From positions 1-64,000 of the forward strand of contig JBKPAJ010000001.1 in assembly GCA_046726375.1 (NCBI GenBank): DNA of 64,000 nucleotides. Reading direction: 5' to 3'. The DNA is from DASPWV01 sp046726375 (lineage in GTDB: Bacteria > Acidobacteriota > Vicinamibacteria > Vicinamibacterales > UBA2999). Made by a program: the position numbers and the translations under genes. This document shows, piece by piece, positions 1 through 8,955 of this stretch (the stretch's first letter is position 1; each line of letters starts with the position of its first letter). The notes below the pieces were generated by a model, which saw only the letters and a program-made list of their open reading frames with translations, had not been told where the DNA came from and searched no databases.

Positions 1-766
1 TGGCACTCGACGCCGGCGACATCGTGAGCGCGATACCGCCAACCATGCCGGCGACAGCACCGCCAAGAGCGCCCGACGCCGCGGCGCTCGCCCATCTCCG
101 CGCAATCGTCTGCTTGACCGCGGCAATTCGCAGCCGCACCACAGCGGCAATCGCCGGAACCGCTTCGGCGTTCCGCAGCAACGGCACCGCGCCAGCGCCG
201 GCCACATTCCATCGCGCATCACGCATGATCGCCACCGCGGCCGCGTGGCCGCGGCGGGCCGTAATGCGCGCCATGGCTTCGTGCGTGTCGATCGCATGGA
301 GACGCTCTGCGATGTCGCGCGCTTCCTCCTGGGCGGTGCCGACCGGTGCCAGCACAAGGAGTCGATCGACCAGCGATTCGATCTCCGTGCTCGGGTGAGA
401 GTCTGCCGGCGCCGCCGCGATGGCGACGTGACCGTCGTCGGTTTCCTCGACAACGTCGGGCCACACGAACTGATACCCGTGTCGTGAAACCGTGCGAATA
501 AAACGTGGCTCGCGCGAGTCGTCGCCGAGTGTGCGCCGCAACGTGCGTACCGCTTGCGATAACGCACCATCGGACACGACGACGTCTCTCCAGACGTGAT
601 CGAAAATGGCTTGCTTCGAGACCGCTTCATGACGGCGGCTGACGAGGAGGAGGAGGAGATCGAAATACCGTGGAATCAGTGAGATCGGCACGCCATTCCG
701 CAGCAGCACACGCTGCCGCGGCGACAGCACGAAGTCGGCAAAACGGAAACGAACGGCAGCGGCCAC
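1..766 (-). CDS. Winged-helix (OmpR/CadC-type) transcriptional regulator, C-terminus cut by window edge
   Basis: Reading leftwards from a GTG at 766 gives about 255 codons open to the window edge. Residues 1-100 are a typical trans_reg_C winged helix: a strand-rich start (FRFADFVLSPRQRVLL), the helix region VSDGALSQAVRTLRRTL and the wing ending IRTVSRHGYQFVWP. Near the left edge a Gly/Ala-rich hydrophobic stretch (AVAGMVGGIALTM) may be a membrane segment, so a CadC-like membrane regulator is possible. No ATG exists in this frame before the upstream stop, hence the GTG start. It begins 43 bp after the permease gene in the same direction, so the two may be co-transcribed. The fold is clear; the target is unknown. 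Confidence 0.75.
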   Translation of the reverse strand, partial: MAAAVRFRFADFVLSPRQRVLLRNGVPISLIPRYFDLLLLLVSRRHEAVSKQAIFDHVWRDVVVSDGALSQAVRTLRRTLGDDSREPRFIRTVSRHGYQFVWPDVVEETDDGHVAIAAAPADSHPSTEIESLVDRLLVLAPVGTAQEEARDIAERLHAIDTHEAMARITARRGHAAAVAIMRDARWNVAGAGAVPLLRNAEAVPAIAAVVRLRIAAVKQTIARRWASAAASGALGGAVAGMVGGIALTMSPASSA

Positions 767-809
767 GGCAGCGTCGACGCTATGTTAATGCCGCTCGTTT
801 CCGCCAGCT

Positions 810-3299
810 TCACTCGATACGCAATGCTTCGATCGGATTCAGCCGCGCCGCCCGCCGCGCTGGAATCCAGCACGCCAGCAGCGCGACGGCGAGCAGCGTT
901 GCAGCCGTCAGAGAGAAAACACCGGGGTCGCGCGGGCTTACCGCGTAGAGCAACGACTCCAGCAATCGAGCGCCCGCAAGCGCCGCCGCCAGACCCACGG
1001 CAATGCCGGCGGCTGCGACCACGCCTCCCTGGCGCAGGATCTGTGCCGCCAGGCTCGCCGGCAGCGCACCGAGCGCGAGCCGCACGCCGATTTCATTGGT
1101 CCGCTGGCTGACGATGTACGAGGTGACGCCGTAGATGCCGACGATGCCGAGCGCGAGCGAAATGAGGGAGGCTATTGCCAGCAGCACTATGGTAAAGGCC
1201 ATCTGTGCCGACGCGCGATCGACGGAGTCTTGCAGTGTCTCGACCTGCGCAATCGCGAGGCTGGCATCGAACGAATGAACGACGCGTCGCACCGCCGGAA
1301 AGATGTCGAGCGGCGGTGTTGCCGTCCGCACCACGTAACTCATGACCGCGGCCTCCGGTCCGATCGCCGTAGCCCGGGGAATTTCGGGACCGATAACGAG
1401 CGACAGCGGCATGAACAACTGCGGAAGCGGAGTTTCGGTCAACGTCCGCGCCGGAGTGTTGGCGACGATCCCGACGACGGTGAGCCAGGTGAGTTCCGGC
1501 GGTGCGCCCGGCCTGGGCGGCGGTCGGTTCGAGGCCACGCGGCGGCCGATCGGATCCTCGTCCGGGAAGAACTGCTGCACGAACCGTTCGTTGGCCACGA
1601 CGATGGGCTCGCGCCGATCGACATCGCCGCGATCGATGCCGCGGCCGCGCAGCAGGCGTGTGCCGACGGTCTCGAAGTATCCACCTGCCACACCGCGGAT
1701 GAGCGCGACAGCGGGAGGAAGCTGCGAGGGCGCGTAGGTGCGACCCTCGACGCGCACCGTGTTGCCCGAACAGCCGCCGGCCAGCGGCAGACACGTCGTT
1801 CCCGACACCTTCGTCACGCCGGGCAACGCCGCGATCGCGTCGATGATGGTCTGATGTGCCGCAACCACCTGCTCGAGCGTCGTGTAGTCGCGGTTGGGCA
1901 AGCCGAGGCTGAAAGTCAGCGTCGAACTGGAGTCGAACCCGGGATCGAACGCGCGCAGCTTCTGAAAGCTGCGCAGCATCAACCCGGACGCCACCAGCAG
2001 GACCATCGCGAGCGCAACCTGCGCCGCCATCAGCAGGTGCCTCGCATGGTGACGTCGGCGGCTTGCGGTATTCGCACGCCCGGTCTCGTGCAACGCCGCA
2101 GCCGATGGCGCGTACCGCCAGAGCGGGATCACGCCAAAGGTGAGCGCGGTGACCGCGCTCAACACCAGCGTGAAGATCAGCGAAACGCCATCGAGACGAA
2201 TCTCGCTGACCCGCGGAAGGTTCGCGGGACCGAACCACACGACCAGGCGTAACGCTGCCCAGGCGAGCGCGAGGCCCAGCGCACCGCCGATCGCTGACAA
2301 CAACACGCTTTCAGACAGGAAGTAGCCCGCTATGCGCGATCGGCCGGCGCCGAGCGCACGGCGGACGGCAACTTCGCGCTGACGCGCGTCCGAACGCACG
2401 AGAAACAGGTTGGCGACGTTGGCGCCCGCGACCAGCAGGACGAGACCGGCCGCGGCCAGCAGCAACCACAGCTGGCGCGCGATGCCGCCGATGGTTGCGT
2501 CCTTCAACGTGCGGCCGTTGAAGACGAGCCTGGTCTCGACGTTGCCCTGCGCCGACGGATCGTTCGGATACGCCTTTGCGACGTCGCCGATGAGACCGTT
2601 CAACTCGGTCCGGGCGTCGGCCAGCGCGACACCTTTACGCACTCGCGCGATGCCGCCGTAGTTCCACAATCCAAATCCCGTGGCCTCCGTCAGCTGCTCG
2701 GGAATCCAGATCTCCACGCGAGTGTCTGGATAGGCAAAGGATGAAGGCATCACGCCCACAATCTGCATCGGCACGCCGTTGAGCGCGATCGAACGGCTGA
2801 GCACGCTGGCCGCACCGCCGTAGCGGCTTTGCCAAAGTCGGTGCGCCAACACAGCGGTTTGCGCCGTGCCGGGGGTTCCTTCCTGCTCGGTAAACCATCT
2901 CCCGAGCGCTGGTTGCACCCGCACCACCGCCGCAAGAGATGGCGTGACGCGTGCCACGCGGATGCGCTGGGGTTCGCCGTCGTCGGTAAGCGTCTGATCG
3001 GCTGCACGCTGCAAGGCGAGCGCGGTGAGCGTGCGCGAACGATTCAGGTAGTGAAAGTAGAGGCCAGGAGTGATGCCGATTCCGCTGACTCTGAGCGCCA
3101 GGGCGCCATGGTCCAGCTCGATCAGCTGATCCGAATCTGGATAGGGCAGCGGGTTCAAAACGACTCGCTCCACCACAGCGAAGATCGACGCGTTTGCGCC
3201 GATGGCCAGGGCTAACGTGAGCACGGCCGCCGACGTGAATGCCGGCGCGCGGACGAGACGACGGGCGGCGTGGCGAAGCTCGCGGGCGAAGGAATCCAT
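810..3299 (-). CDS. ADOP-family ABC transporter permease (MacB-like periplasmic core plus FtsX domains)
   Basis: This 829-aa protein has the duplicated MacB_PCD-FtsX layout known from acidobacterial orphan permeases. One membrane helix near residues 20-45 is followed by a periplasmic core, an FtsX block at about 270-390 (LVLLVAGANVANLFLVRSDA, then REVAVRRALGAGRSRI), a second periplasmic core, and a second FtsX block at the C-terminus (GIYGVTSYIVSQRTNEIGVR) ending RLNPIEALRIE. The family usually has no ATPase gene next to it, and none is seen here. A winged-helix regulator follows it 43 bp downstream. Substrate is unknown; peptides or lipophilic compounds are possible by analogy with MacB. Confidence 0.9.
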   Translation of the reverse strand: MDSFARELRHAARRLVRAPAFTSAAVLTLALAIGANASIFAVVERVVLNPLPYPDSDQLIELDHGALALRVSGIGITPGLYFHYLNRSRTLTALALQRAADQTLTDDGEPQRIRVARVTPSLAAVVRVQPALGRWFTEQEGTPGTAQTAVLAHRLWQSRYGGAASVLSRSIALNGVPMQIVGVMPSSFAYPDTRVEIWIPEQLTEATGFGLWNYGGIARVRKGVALADARTELNGLIGDVAKAYPNDPSAQGNVETRLVFNGRTLKDATIGGIARQLWLLLAAAGLVLLVAGANVANLFLVRSDARQREVAVRRALGAGRSRIAGYFLSESVLLSAIGGALGLALAWAALRLVVWFGPANLPRVSEIRLDGVSLIFTLVLSAVTALTFGVIPLWRYAPSAAALHETGRANTASRRRHHARHLLMAAQVALAMVLLVASGLMLRSFQKLRAFDPGFDSSSTLTFSLGLPNRDYTTLEQVVAAHQTIIDAIAALPGVTKVSGTTCLPLAGGCSGNTVRVEGRTYAPSQLPPAVALIRGVAGGYFETVGTRLLRGRGIDRGDVDRREPIVVANERFVQQFFPDEDPIGRRVASNRPPPRPGAPPELTWLTVVGIVANTPARTLTETPLPQLFMPLSLVIGPEIPRATAIGPEAAVMSYVVRTATPPLDIFPAVRRVVHSFDASLAIAQVETLQDSVDRASAQMAFTIVLLAIASLISLALGIVGIYGVTSYIVSQRTNEIGVRLALGALPASLAAQILRQGGVVAAAGIAVGLAAALAGARLLESLLYAVSPRDPGVFSLTAATLLAVALLACWIPARRAARLNPIEALRIE

Positions 3300-3340
3300 G
3301 GGCCGTTAGACGGGAGTACGGCCATGTGTGTTTACAGCGA

Positions 3341-3400
3341 CGGCGGAGCTGAAGGTCCGCGCTACGTACGTGAAAGTCCGCATCACGTAGCGCGCAGTTT
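3341..3400. repeat. Imperfect inverted repeat after the permease start
   Basis: The sequence carries GGTCCGCGCTACGT followed by GAAAGTCCGCATCACGTAGCGCGC, with the two CGCTACGT / ACGTAGCG blocks facing each other, so it can form a hairpin. It lies in non-coding DNA between the permease gene and a decayed receptor fragment. Only one copy is seen in this window; I suspect a dispersed genomic repeat but cannot show it. Confidence 0.4.
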
Positions 3401-3439
3401 CGGTTCCGCGTGCACGAGCGGCGGCCAACCGGCCGCCGC

Positions 3440-4075
3440 CCCTGTAAACCTGCGAGCCTGCCAGCCCTGAACGAGCGTAGCGAGTCGAATGAATGCTGCC
3501 GTCCTTCTCGTCTCCGTAGGCGACGCCAAGCGCAAACTGGCCCGGCAGCGTTTCGTTGAGCGTGGGCGCGATCGTGCGCGGATTCGCGCGCAACACGTCC
3601 CTCGTCAACACGTAAGGCGCGTGTGACGTGCCGTCGCCGCCGCCAAGATCGAGCCACTCGTAGCTGCGATTCGCGGTGGCGCGAAACACGCCCCACTTTC
3701 CCGGCCTCCCACGCAATGCCTACGTTGGGCATGCCGACCGTTTGATGGAATTCGCGGTCCGCTGTGTTCGTGGGAAATTTGCCGGCAGACGCGCCCCGAG
3801 CACGGCTTCGCGATCCTTCGTGTAAATGCTGTTGGTTTCGACCGGCAACCCGGCTTTGATGGAGATCCGTCGGTTTCCAGCGATCCTGAAAATAAGAATG
3901 CGCAGTGACGCTCGTACGCCTCGTTCTCAATCGTGGCGCCGGTCCCCGCGAAATTGCGCAGCGTGAGCCGCTCTAAACCCGGAGCTCACGTGAGTGGATA
4001 GCGCCAACGGCGCCAACCGCGCGAAAGCGGCCCATTCTGCGCCCATACGGTCGGATCACTTCGATGCCACGCTTC
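3440..4075 (-). pseudogene. Decayed fragment of a TonB-dependent receptor barrel
   Basis: On the minus strand, joining three frames gives receptor-like text: YFQDRWKPTD, then RISIKAGLPVETNSIYTKD and ARLPANFP, then FHQTVGMPNVGIAWEAGK, then WGVFRATANRSYEWLDLGGG and LPGQFALGVAYGDEKDGS. This order (YFQDRW.. .PNVGIAW.. .VFRATANRSY) is that of Oar-like receptor barrels in this window. At least three single-base shifts separate the pieces, and both the N-terminal signal/regulatory domain and the C-terminal strand are missing. It is a remnant, not a gene. Confidence 0.7.
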
Positions 4076-4135
4076 GCAACTCCAAGTGAATTGAGGGGCT
4101 AAATGGTGTTCATCACGAATCGGCGTGGGTTCGAA

Positions 4136-4192
4136 TCACCTAGCGCCGGCCTTTAGCGCCGCGACCAGCAGGCTCAGGACCAGTTTGCGCAT
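4136..4192 (-). pseudogene. Signal-peptide stub of a lost secreted protein
   Basis: Ten bases past the sugar dehydrogenase stop, an ATG opens MRKLVLSLLVAALKAGAR and stops after 18 codons. The basic-hydrophobic pattern is that of a signal peptide. I infer the start of a second gene of the dehydrogenase operon whose body was deleted. It could also be a chance ORF. Confidence 0.4.
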
Positions 4193-4202
4193 GGCAGCCC
4201 CT

Positions 4203-5423
4203 TTATTGCCGCGGCGTCAGCTTCAGAAGCTCGCCCTGAGCGCTGTCGGTCAACAGGTACAAAGCCCCGTCAGGACCCTGACGGACGTCGCGAATCCGCT
4301 CTCTCGGCTGACGCTCCGTTAACAACCGCTCCTCGCCCACCACTTTCTCGCCGTTGAGCGAAAGCCGCACCAGATCATTCGTGGCATGACCGCCGATGAA
4401 GAGACTTCCCTTCCACGCGGGGAACAGGTTGCCGGTGTAGAACGCCATGCCGCTCGGCGCGATCACGGGATCCCAGTAGTAGAGCGGCTGTTCCATGCCG
4501 TCCTTCGCCGTGATGCCGCCGGTGATCGGACCGCCGCGGTATTCAATGCCGTACGCAATCGTCGGCCAGCCGTAGTCCTTGCCCTTGCGCGCGATGTTGA
4601 TTTCGTCGCCGCCACGCGTGCCGTGCTCCACTTCCCAGAGGTCGCCGGTCGTGGGATTGAGCGTTGCCGACTGAATGTTGCGGTGACCGAGCGACCAGAT
4701 CTCCGGACGAACACCTTCCTTGCCGACGAAGGGGTTGTCCTTGGGAATCGATCCGTCGGCGTTGATCCGCACGATCTTGCCGAGCAATCCGTCCATGCGC
4801 TGCGCCTGCATGCGCCCTTCGGTGATCGAGCGTTCGCCCTGCGTCACAAACAGCGTGCCGTCGCGGCCGAACACCAGCCGGCTGCCGAAGTGCAGCGTCG
4901 AAGCGAGTGACGGCGTCTGGTGATAGATGACGTCGACGTTCTCGACACGCGGCGGCGCGCCGTCCAAGAACTTGCCGCGCGCCACCGCCGTGTTGTTCGC
5001 GCCCGCGTCCCTCGGCTCGGAATAGCTCCAGTAAATCAATCCGTTGGAGGCGAAGTTGGGATCGAGCGCCACATCGAGCAGCCCACCCTGATTGCGGGCA
5101 TCCACCGCCGGCAGGCCCGTGACCGGCTCCGAGAGCTTGCCCTCAGGCGTGACCACGCGTAACCGTCCGGGACGCTCGGTCACGAGCATCTTGCCGCCGG
5201 GGAGAAACGCGACGGCCCAGGGATTCTGCAGCCCGGTCGCGACCGTGACGACGTCGTAGGCAACGTTCAGTTTTTGTTCGGGCGCGTCGGTCTGGCCGGA
5301 AAAGGCCGGCGTCTGGCCCACCCCGTTTGGCGGACGGGGATCGACCCCGCCTTCCTGCGGCAGGCCATCCGCGGCGGCGCCGAACGCAAACGCGACAACG
5401 GCGGCAACAACCAGTCTCTTCAC
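4203..5423 (-). CDS. PQQ-type aldose/sorbosone sugar dehydrogenase, secreted (YliI-like)
   Basis: The 406-aa product belongs to the glucose/sorbosone dehydrogenase beta-propeller family, which oxidises aldoses in the periplasm with PQQ. Visible signatures are GLQNPWAVAFLPGGKMLVTE, RNQGGLLDVALDPNF, LHFGSRLVFGRDGTLFVTQG, EIWSLGHRNIQSATLNP and WEVEHGTRGGDEIN. The N-terminus KRLVVAAVVAFAFGAAADG is a signal peptide. I place the start at the GTG at 5423 because AAGGAG lies 7 nt before it; a longer frame to 5450 lacks such a site. Divergent from the PAS kinase gene. No PQQ biosynthesis gene is in the window, so the cofactor is assumed from the family. Confidence 0.88.
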   Translation of the reverse strand: MKRLVVAAVVAFAFGAAADGLPQEGGVDPRPPNGVGQTPAFSGQTDAPEQKLNVAYDVVTVATGLQNPWAVAFLPGGKMLVTERPGRLRVVTPEGKLSEPVTGLPAVDARNQGGLLDVALDPNFASNGLIYWSYSEPRDAGANNTAVARGKFLDGAPPRVENVDVIYHQTPSLASTLHFGSRLVFGRDGTLFVTQGERSITEGRMQAQRMDGLLGKIVRINADGSIPKDNPFVGKEGVRPEIWSLGHRNIQSATLNPTTGDLWEVEHGTRGGDEINIARKGKDYGWPTIAYGIEYRGGPITGGITAKDGMEQPLYYWDPVIAPSGMAFYTGNLFPAWKGSLFIGGHATNDLVRLSLNGEKVVGEERLLTERQPRERIRDVRQGPDGALYLLTDSAQGELLKLTPRQ

Positions 5424-5515
5424 GCAATTTTCTCCTTGACGGTTCGCCATCCTGAGCGGAGGAGGGATCTCGCCTTAGTATTGCCTGTACATCCGGGGCT
5501 CACAAGCGAGGCGCG

Positions 5516-7060
5516 ATGGCCATTCCGTACCACGACATTCTGCAAGCGGTCATCGAGGCCACGCCGGACGCGATCTTCGTCAAGGATCTCGACGGCCGCT
5601 ACGTCCTCGTCAACGAAGCGTTCGCGCGCTTCATTGCGCGCACCCCGGCCGACATCGTCGGCAAGAACGACCTGGAGCTCTATCCCGAAGAGACGGCGCG
5701 GCAGTTCATGGCCGACGACCGCAAAGTGCTGGCGAGCGGCACAGCACAGTCGTTCGAAGGGGTGGCCACCAGCGAGACCGGCACCCAGGCTTATATCGTC
5801 ACCAAGGGGGTGTACCGCGACAAGAACGGGAAGATCCTGGGGCTCTATGGCATCTCGCACGACATCACCGAGCTGAGGCTCGCGCATCAAACGCTCGAGC
5901 AGACGCGCGAAGCGCTGTTCCAGTCGCAGAAGATGGAAGCGGTCGGACAGCTCACGGGTGGCATCGCGCACGACTTCAACAACATCCTCGCGGTGATTCT
6001 CGGCAACATCGAGCTGCTCAAGCTGCACCTGCGCGCCGATCCGTACGCGCACGAACTGATCGAAACGGTGTTGCGCGCCGCGCTCCATGGCCAGGAGCTC
6101 ACGCAGGATCTGCTCGCGTTTTCGCGGCGCCGGCAGCTCAATTCGCGCCCGGTCGCGATCAACGCGTTTGTCGAAGGCATCGTGCGATTTCTCACGCGCA
6201 CGCTGGGCGCGAAGATCCGCATTACGACCGTCATGAGCGAGGATTCCGGCGTCGCGCTCGCGGACGCAGCCGCGCTCGAGGCGGCCGTGCTCAATATCGC
6301 CCTCAACGCGCGCGATGCGATGCCGGACGGCGGCGTGCTGACGATCCGGACATCGAAGATCGAGGTCTTCCACCCTGGGTCGACAGAAGGCGATCTCACG
6401 CCGGGTTCGTACGTGATGCTCGCGCTCGAGGACAGCGGACAGGGCATGCCACCGGACGTGGTCGCACGCGTGTTCGAGCCGTTCTTTACGACCAAAGCCG
6501 GCGTCGGCGGGACGGGCCTCGGACTGAGCATGGTCTACGGCTTTGCCAGGCAGTCGGGAGGAACGGTTCACATCGACTCGCGCATCGGACGCGGCACGAC
6601 GGTGACGTTGTTTCTGCCGCTGGTGGAGGCGGAGAACAAACCCGCGCAGGATCGACCCTCGGACATCAAACGGCTGGCGGTGGCCCGCAAGATTCTCGTG
6701 GTCGAAGACGAGCCCGTGGTGCGCAACACGCTGAAACGACAGCTCGAAAGCCTGAGGCATCGGGTCTTGGTGTGCGAGAGCGGCGAAGAAGCGATCAAGC
6801 TCGTGAACCGGGCGACGCCGCTCGATCTTCTCCTCACGGACGTGGTGCTCGGGACCGGCATGAACGGCATCGAGCTGGCGAAAGCCGCGCGCGCGGAGCG
6901 GCCGGATCTTGCCGTGATCTTCATCTCGGGCTATACGGCCCTGCCCGAGGCGCAGCAGCGGATGCGCGAAACCGGAGCACCACTGCTGACCAAACCTACC
7001 ACGATCGCGCAACTCGAAGAGGCCATCAACGCGGTGTGCGGCACCGCAAAATTGGATTGA
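5516..7060 (+). CDS. PAS-domain hybrid sensor histidine kinase with C-terminal receiver
   Basis: 514 aa, no membrane segment, so a cytoplasmic sensor. A PAS domain spans about 8-120 (ATPDAIFVKDLDGRYVLVNE). The HisKA box holds the phospho-acceptor His152 (GGIAHDFNNILAVILGNIE). The ATPase has an N box (NIALNARDAMPDGG, about 260-273), G1 (EDSGQGMPPDVV) and G2 (GGTGLGLSMVYG). A receiver runs from 391 to 510 with acidic D398, phospho-acceptor D442 (LLLTDVVLG) and K493. The HDFNN box with a fused receiver is typical of hybrid kinases that signal to another partner; none is adjacent. The PAS ligand is unknown. Confidence 0.92.
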   Translation: MAIPYHDILQAVIEATPDAIFVKDLDGRYVLVNEAFARFIARTPADIVGKNDLELYPEETARQFMADDRKVLASGTAQSFEGVATSETGTQAYIVTKGVYRDKNGKILGLYGISHDITELRLAHQTLEQTREALFQSQKMEAVGQLTGGIAHDFNNILAVILGNIELLKLHLRADPYAHELIETVLRAALHGQELTQDLLAFSRRRQLNSRPVAINAFVEGIVRFLTRTLGAKIRITTVMSEDSGVALADAAALEAAVLNIALNARDAMPDGGVLTIRTSKIEVFHPGSTEGDLTPGSYVMLALEDSGQGMPPDVVARVFEPFFTTKAGVGGTGLGLSMVYGFARQSGGTVHIDSRIGRGTTVTLFLPLVEAENKPAQDRPSDIKRLAVARKILVVEDEPVVRNTLKRQLESLRHRVLVCESGEEAIKLVNRATPLDLLLTDVVLGTGMNGIELAKAARAERPDLAVIFISGYTALPEAQQRMRETGAPLLTKPTTIAQLEEAINAVCGTAKLD

Positions 7061-7106
7061 AGCCAGAGCTCACCGCACCTGGCGTGGCCTTTGCTGCGGT
7101 TACGGC

Positions 7107-7373
7107 ATGGCAATTTCTCGCAAGGTCATCCGCTACGCCCAGCGTCGGATCATGCGCAAAATGATTCGCGCCGTTCCCTACCTGGGCGGCATCGTCGCCG
7201 CCGTGACCGTTGGCTCAGCCATGCGACGCAAAGGCGCGGTCCGCGGCGCCGCCGACACGGCGCTGGATATGATTCCGTTTGTCGGCGCGGCAAAGAACGG
7301 CGTGGAAGTGGTGCGTGGCCGGGATTTCTTCCCGGATCGCCCGACTACCGCAACTCACTTGAGGGGTTCGTAA
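7107..7373 (+). CDS. Small basic protein of unknown function with one hydrophobic segment
   Basis: 88 aa, starting MAISRKVIRYAQRRIMRKM. The first 25 residues are strongly basic, followed by hydrophobic stretches at about 24-38 (YLGGIVAAVTVG) and 50-62. I do not recognise the family. It lies 46 bp after the hybrid kinase gene on the same strand and its last 29 bp overlap the end of the convergent TPR gene. No good ribosome site is visible, so the coding call is moderate. Confidence 0.55.
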   Translation: MAISRKVIRYAQRRIMRKMIRAVPYLGGIVAAVTVGSAMRRKGAVRGAADTALDMIPFVGAAKNGVEVVRGRDFFPDRPTTATHLRGS

Positions 7374-8943
7374 ACGGCTTCCCTTTCCAGAAGCTGTTGA
7401 GCAGCGCGTAGCGCTCTGCCGCAATCTCGCGGTGACCCGCGGCGGCGTGCGCGCGCGCGGATCCGATCAGCGATCGGGCGCGATTGGGCATGCGCAGCAA
7501 GCACGTGTCGAACGCGGCGGCGGCTTCCGCCGGTTTCCCGGTCTGCAACAACATCTCGCCGAGCAACTCGTGTGACGGTTTAATCGGGTCCGCCGCGCCG
7601 TTTGGCGGGCGCATGCTCTCTTCAATTGACACGGCTTCCTTGAGCGACGCCACCGCCGACTCTTTTTGATCTTTTGCCAACGCGATCACGGCCTTGAGTT
7701 CGCGTTGCATGATGCGCACGCCCTTGGCGCCTTCGCTGCTCGCGGACGGCAGCGCCTGTGGCGGCGGCGCGCCGCCGTGGTCGGCATGCGCACCTGGTGC
7801 CGCGGTTGATTCCCCCGCGCCGGCCTTTGCGGCCAGCAACGCTTCCATCTTTTCAGCCGTGGCGAAATCGCCAGTCCTGGCGGCGCTGATGCCGTTGGCA
7901 AGGATGGTTTCGTTCGACGCGTTCTCGGGCAGCGGCTGAACCTTCCACTCTTCGGTTTCGATGATGTAGCGTGCGCGCTGCAGCGCCAGCGCACTTTGCG
8001 CACGCGGATGCTTTGTCTTGTCCGCCATTTGCGCAAAGATGTCCATGCGTTCGCGCGCTCCGGGGTAATCGCCCAACTGCAGGAAGCCGTACTGCCCCCA
8101 GTCCCCTGAGTGCGCCATGTCGCCAGGAACGTCGCCGGGCTCCCACAGATCCTTCGCGATGTTGAACGCGCGCACGTTCTGATGCGCCACTTCGTTCCAC
8201 ATCCCGTGCTGAATGAAGATGTGCGTCGGCATGTGGACGGCGTGCGACACGGCAGGAACGATCTCGGCATAGACGCGCGCGGCGTCGAGCGCCAGCGGCG
8301 CGTGCACCGGATCGTCGAAGGCGTGAATGATGTAATGGGTCGCGCCCGGGTGTTTCGGATTGCGCTTGAAGACGTCCATGGCGAGCGCGCCGGCTTTCAC
8401 CTCGTAGCGGAACGTGTTGTCGTCGAGCGCGCGTGCGCCGCTCAGCAGCGACAGTGCATAGAACGTCGTCACTTCATCGTCTTGGGGAAACTGCTGGTGC
8501 AGGCGTTCCATCGCGTTCATGTAGGCGACGCGGCGCTGACGCCACTCACCGTCACCCCACAGCGCTTCGACGGCGGCGAGAAATCCTTTTTCACGCGGCG
8601 TCGGCGCCTTGGCAAGACGCGCGTCGGTATTGGGCCCAAGACGCGCCAACACCGCGCGCGGATTCTCGGCATCCTGTTCAGTCATCAGCGGATGGTTGTA
8701 GCAGAGCGTCTCGCCCCAGTAGGCCATTGCGAACTCGGGCTGTGCCTGCTGCGCGAGCTTGAACTCCGCAATCGCCTGCTTCCAGCCGAAGCTGTGCAGG
8801 ATCGCGACGGCGCGCAGGAAATGCTGCTGTGCCGCGGGCGATCCAGAGGTCGGAAACGAGAGCGTCCCGACGTTTTCCAATTGCGCCGAGGCCGGCGCGA
8901 CGAGCGCCAGCACGAGTGCGGCGGAAGCAAGGCGACTGCGCAT
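7345..8943 (-). CDS. Secreted TPR-repeat protein, downstream partner of a TonB receptor
   Basis: 532 aa with a signal peptide (MRSRLASAALVLALVAPASA, cut near residue 20). Helical TPR-like repeats recur through the protein, for example HFLRAVAILHSFGWKQAIAE near the N-terminus and AAAFDTCLLRMPNRARSLIG near the C-terminus. The middle carries conserved His-rich text (HPGATHYIIHAFDDP, VHMPTHIFIQHGMWNEV). A strong AGGAGG precedes the ATG. The gene begins 12 bp after the stop of the 1299-aa TonB receptor gene, so the two almost surely form one transcript. A periplasmic or outer-membrane partner role is inferred; there is no lipobox and no sequence likeness to SusD beyond TPR helices. Confidence 0.85.
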   Translation of the reverse strand: MRSRLASAALVLALVAPASAQLENVGTLSFPTSGSPAAQQHFLRAVAILHSFGWKQAIAEFKLAQQAQPEFAMAYWGETLCYNHPLMTEQDAENPRAVLARLGPNTDARLAKAPTPREKGFLAAVEALWGDGEWRQRRVAYMNAMERLHQQFPQDDEVTTFYALSLLSGARALDDNTFRYEVKAGALAMDVFKRNPKHPGATHYIIHAFDDPVHAPLALDAARVYAEIVPAVSHAVHMPTHIFIQHGMWNEVAHQNVRAFNIAKDLWEPGDVPGDMAHSGDWGQYGFLQLGDYPGARERMDIFAQMADKTKHPRAQSALALQRARYIIETEEWKVQPLPENASNETILANGISAARTGDFATAEKMEALLAAKAGAGESTAAPGAHADHGGAPPPQALPSASSEGAKGVRIMQRELKAVIALAKDQKESAVASLKEAVSIEESMRPPNGAADPIKPSHELLGEMLLQTGKPAEAAAAFDTCLLRMPNRARSLIGSARAHAAAGHREIAAERYALLNSFWKGKPFTNPSSELR

Positions 8944-8955
8944 AATTCCTCCTGT

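Noticed and set aside
1230..2252. 340-codon plus-strand ORF
   Set aside because: Antisense shadow of the permease with Arg-rich composition typical of GC-rich DNA.
2635..3930. 431-codon minus-strand ORF
   Set aside because: It lies mostly inside the ADOP permease in another frame; only its first 100 codons contain remnant receptor text.
4123..4140. T-arm-like string GTGGGTTCGAATCAC
   Set aside because: The T-stem has mismatches, and no acceptor stem, anticodon arm or CCA end could be built around it.
7345..8943. SusD family assignment for the TPR protein
   Set aside because: No lipobox and no SusD signature; only TPR helices and gene position are shared.
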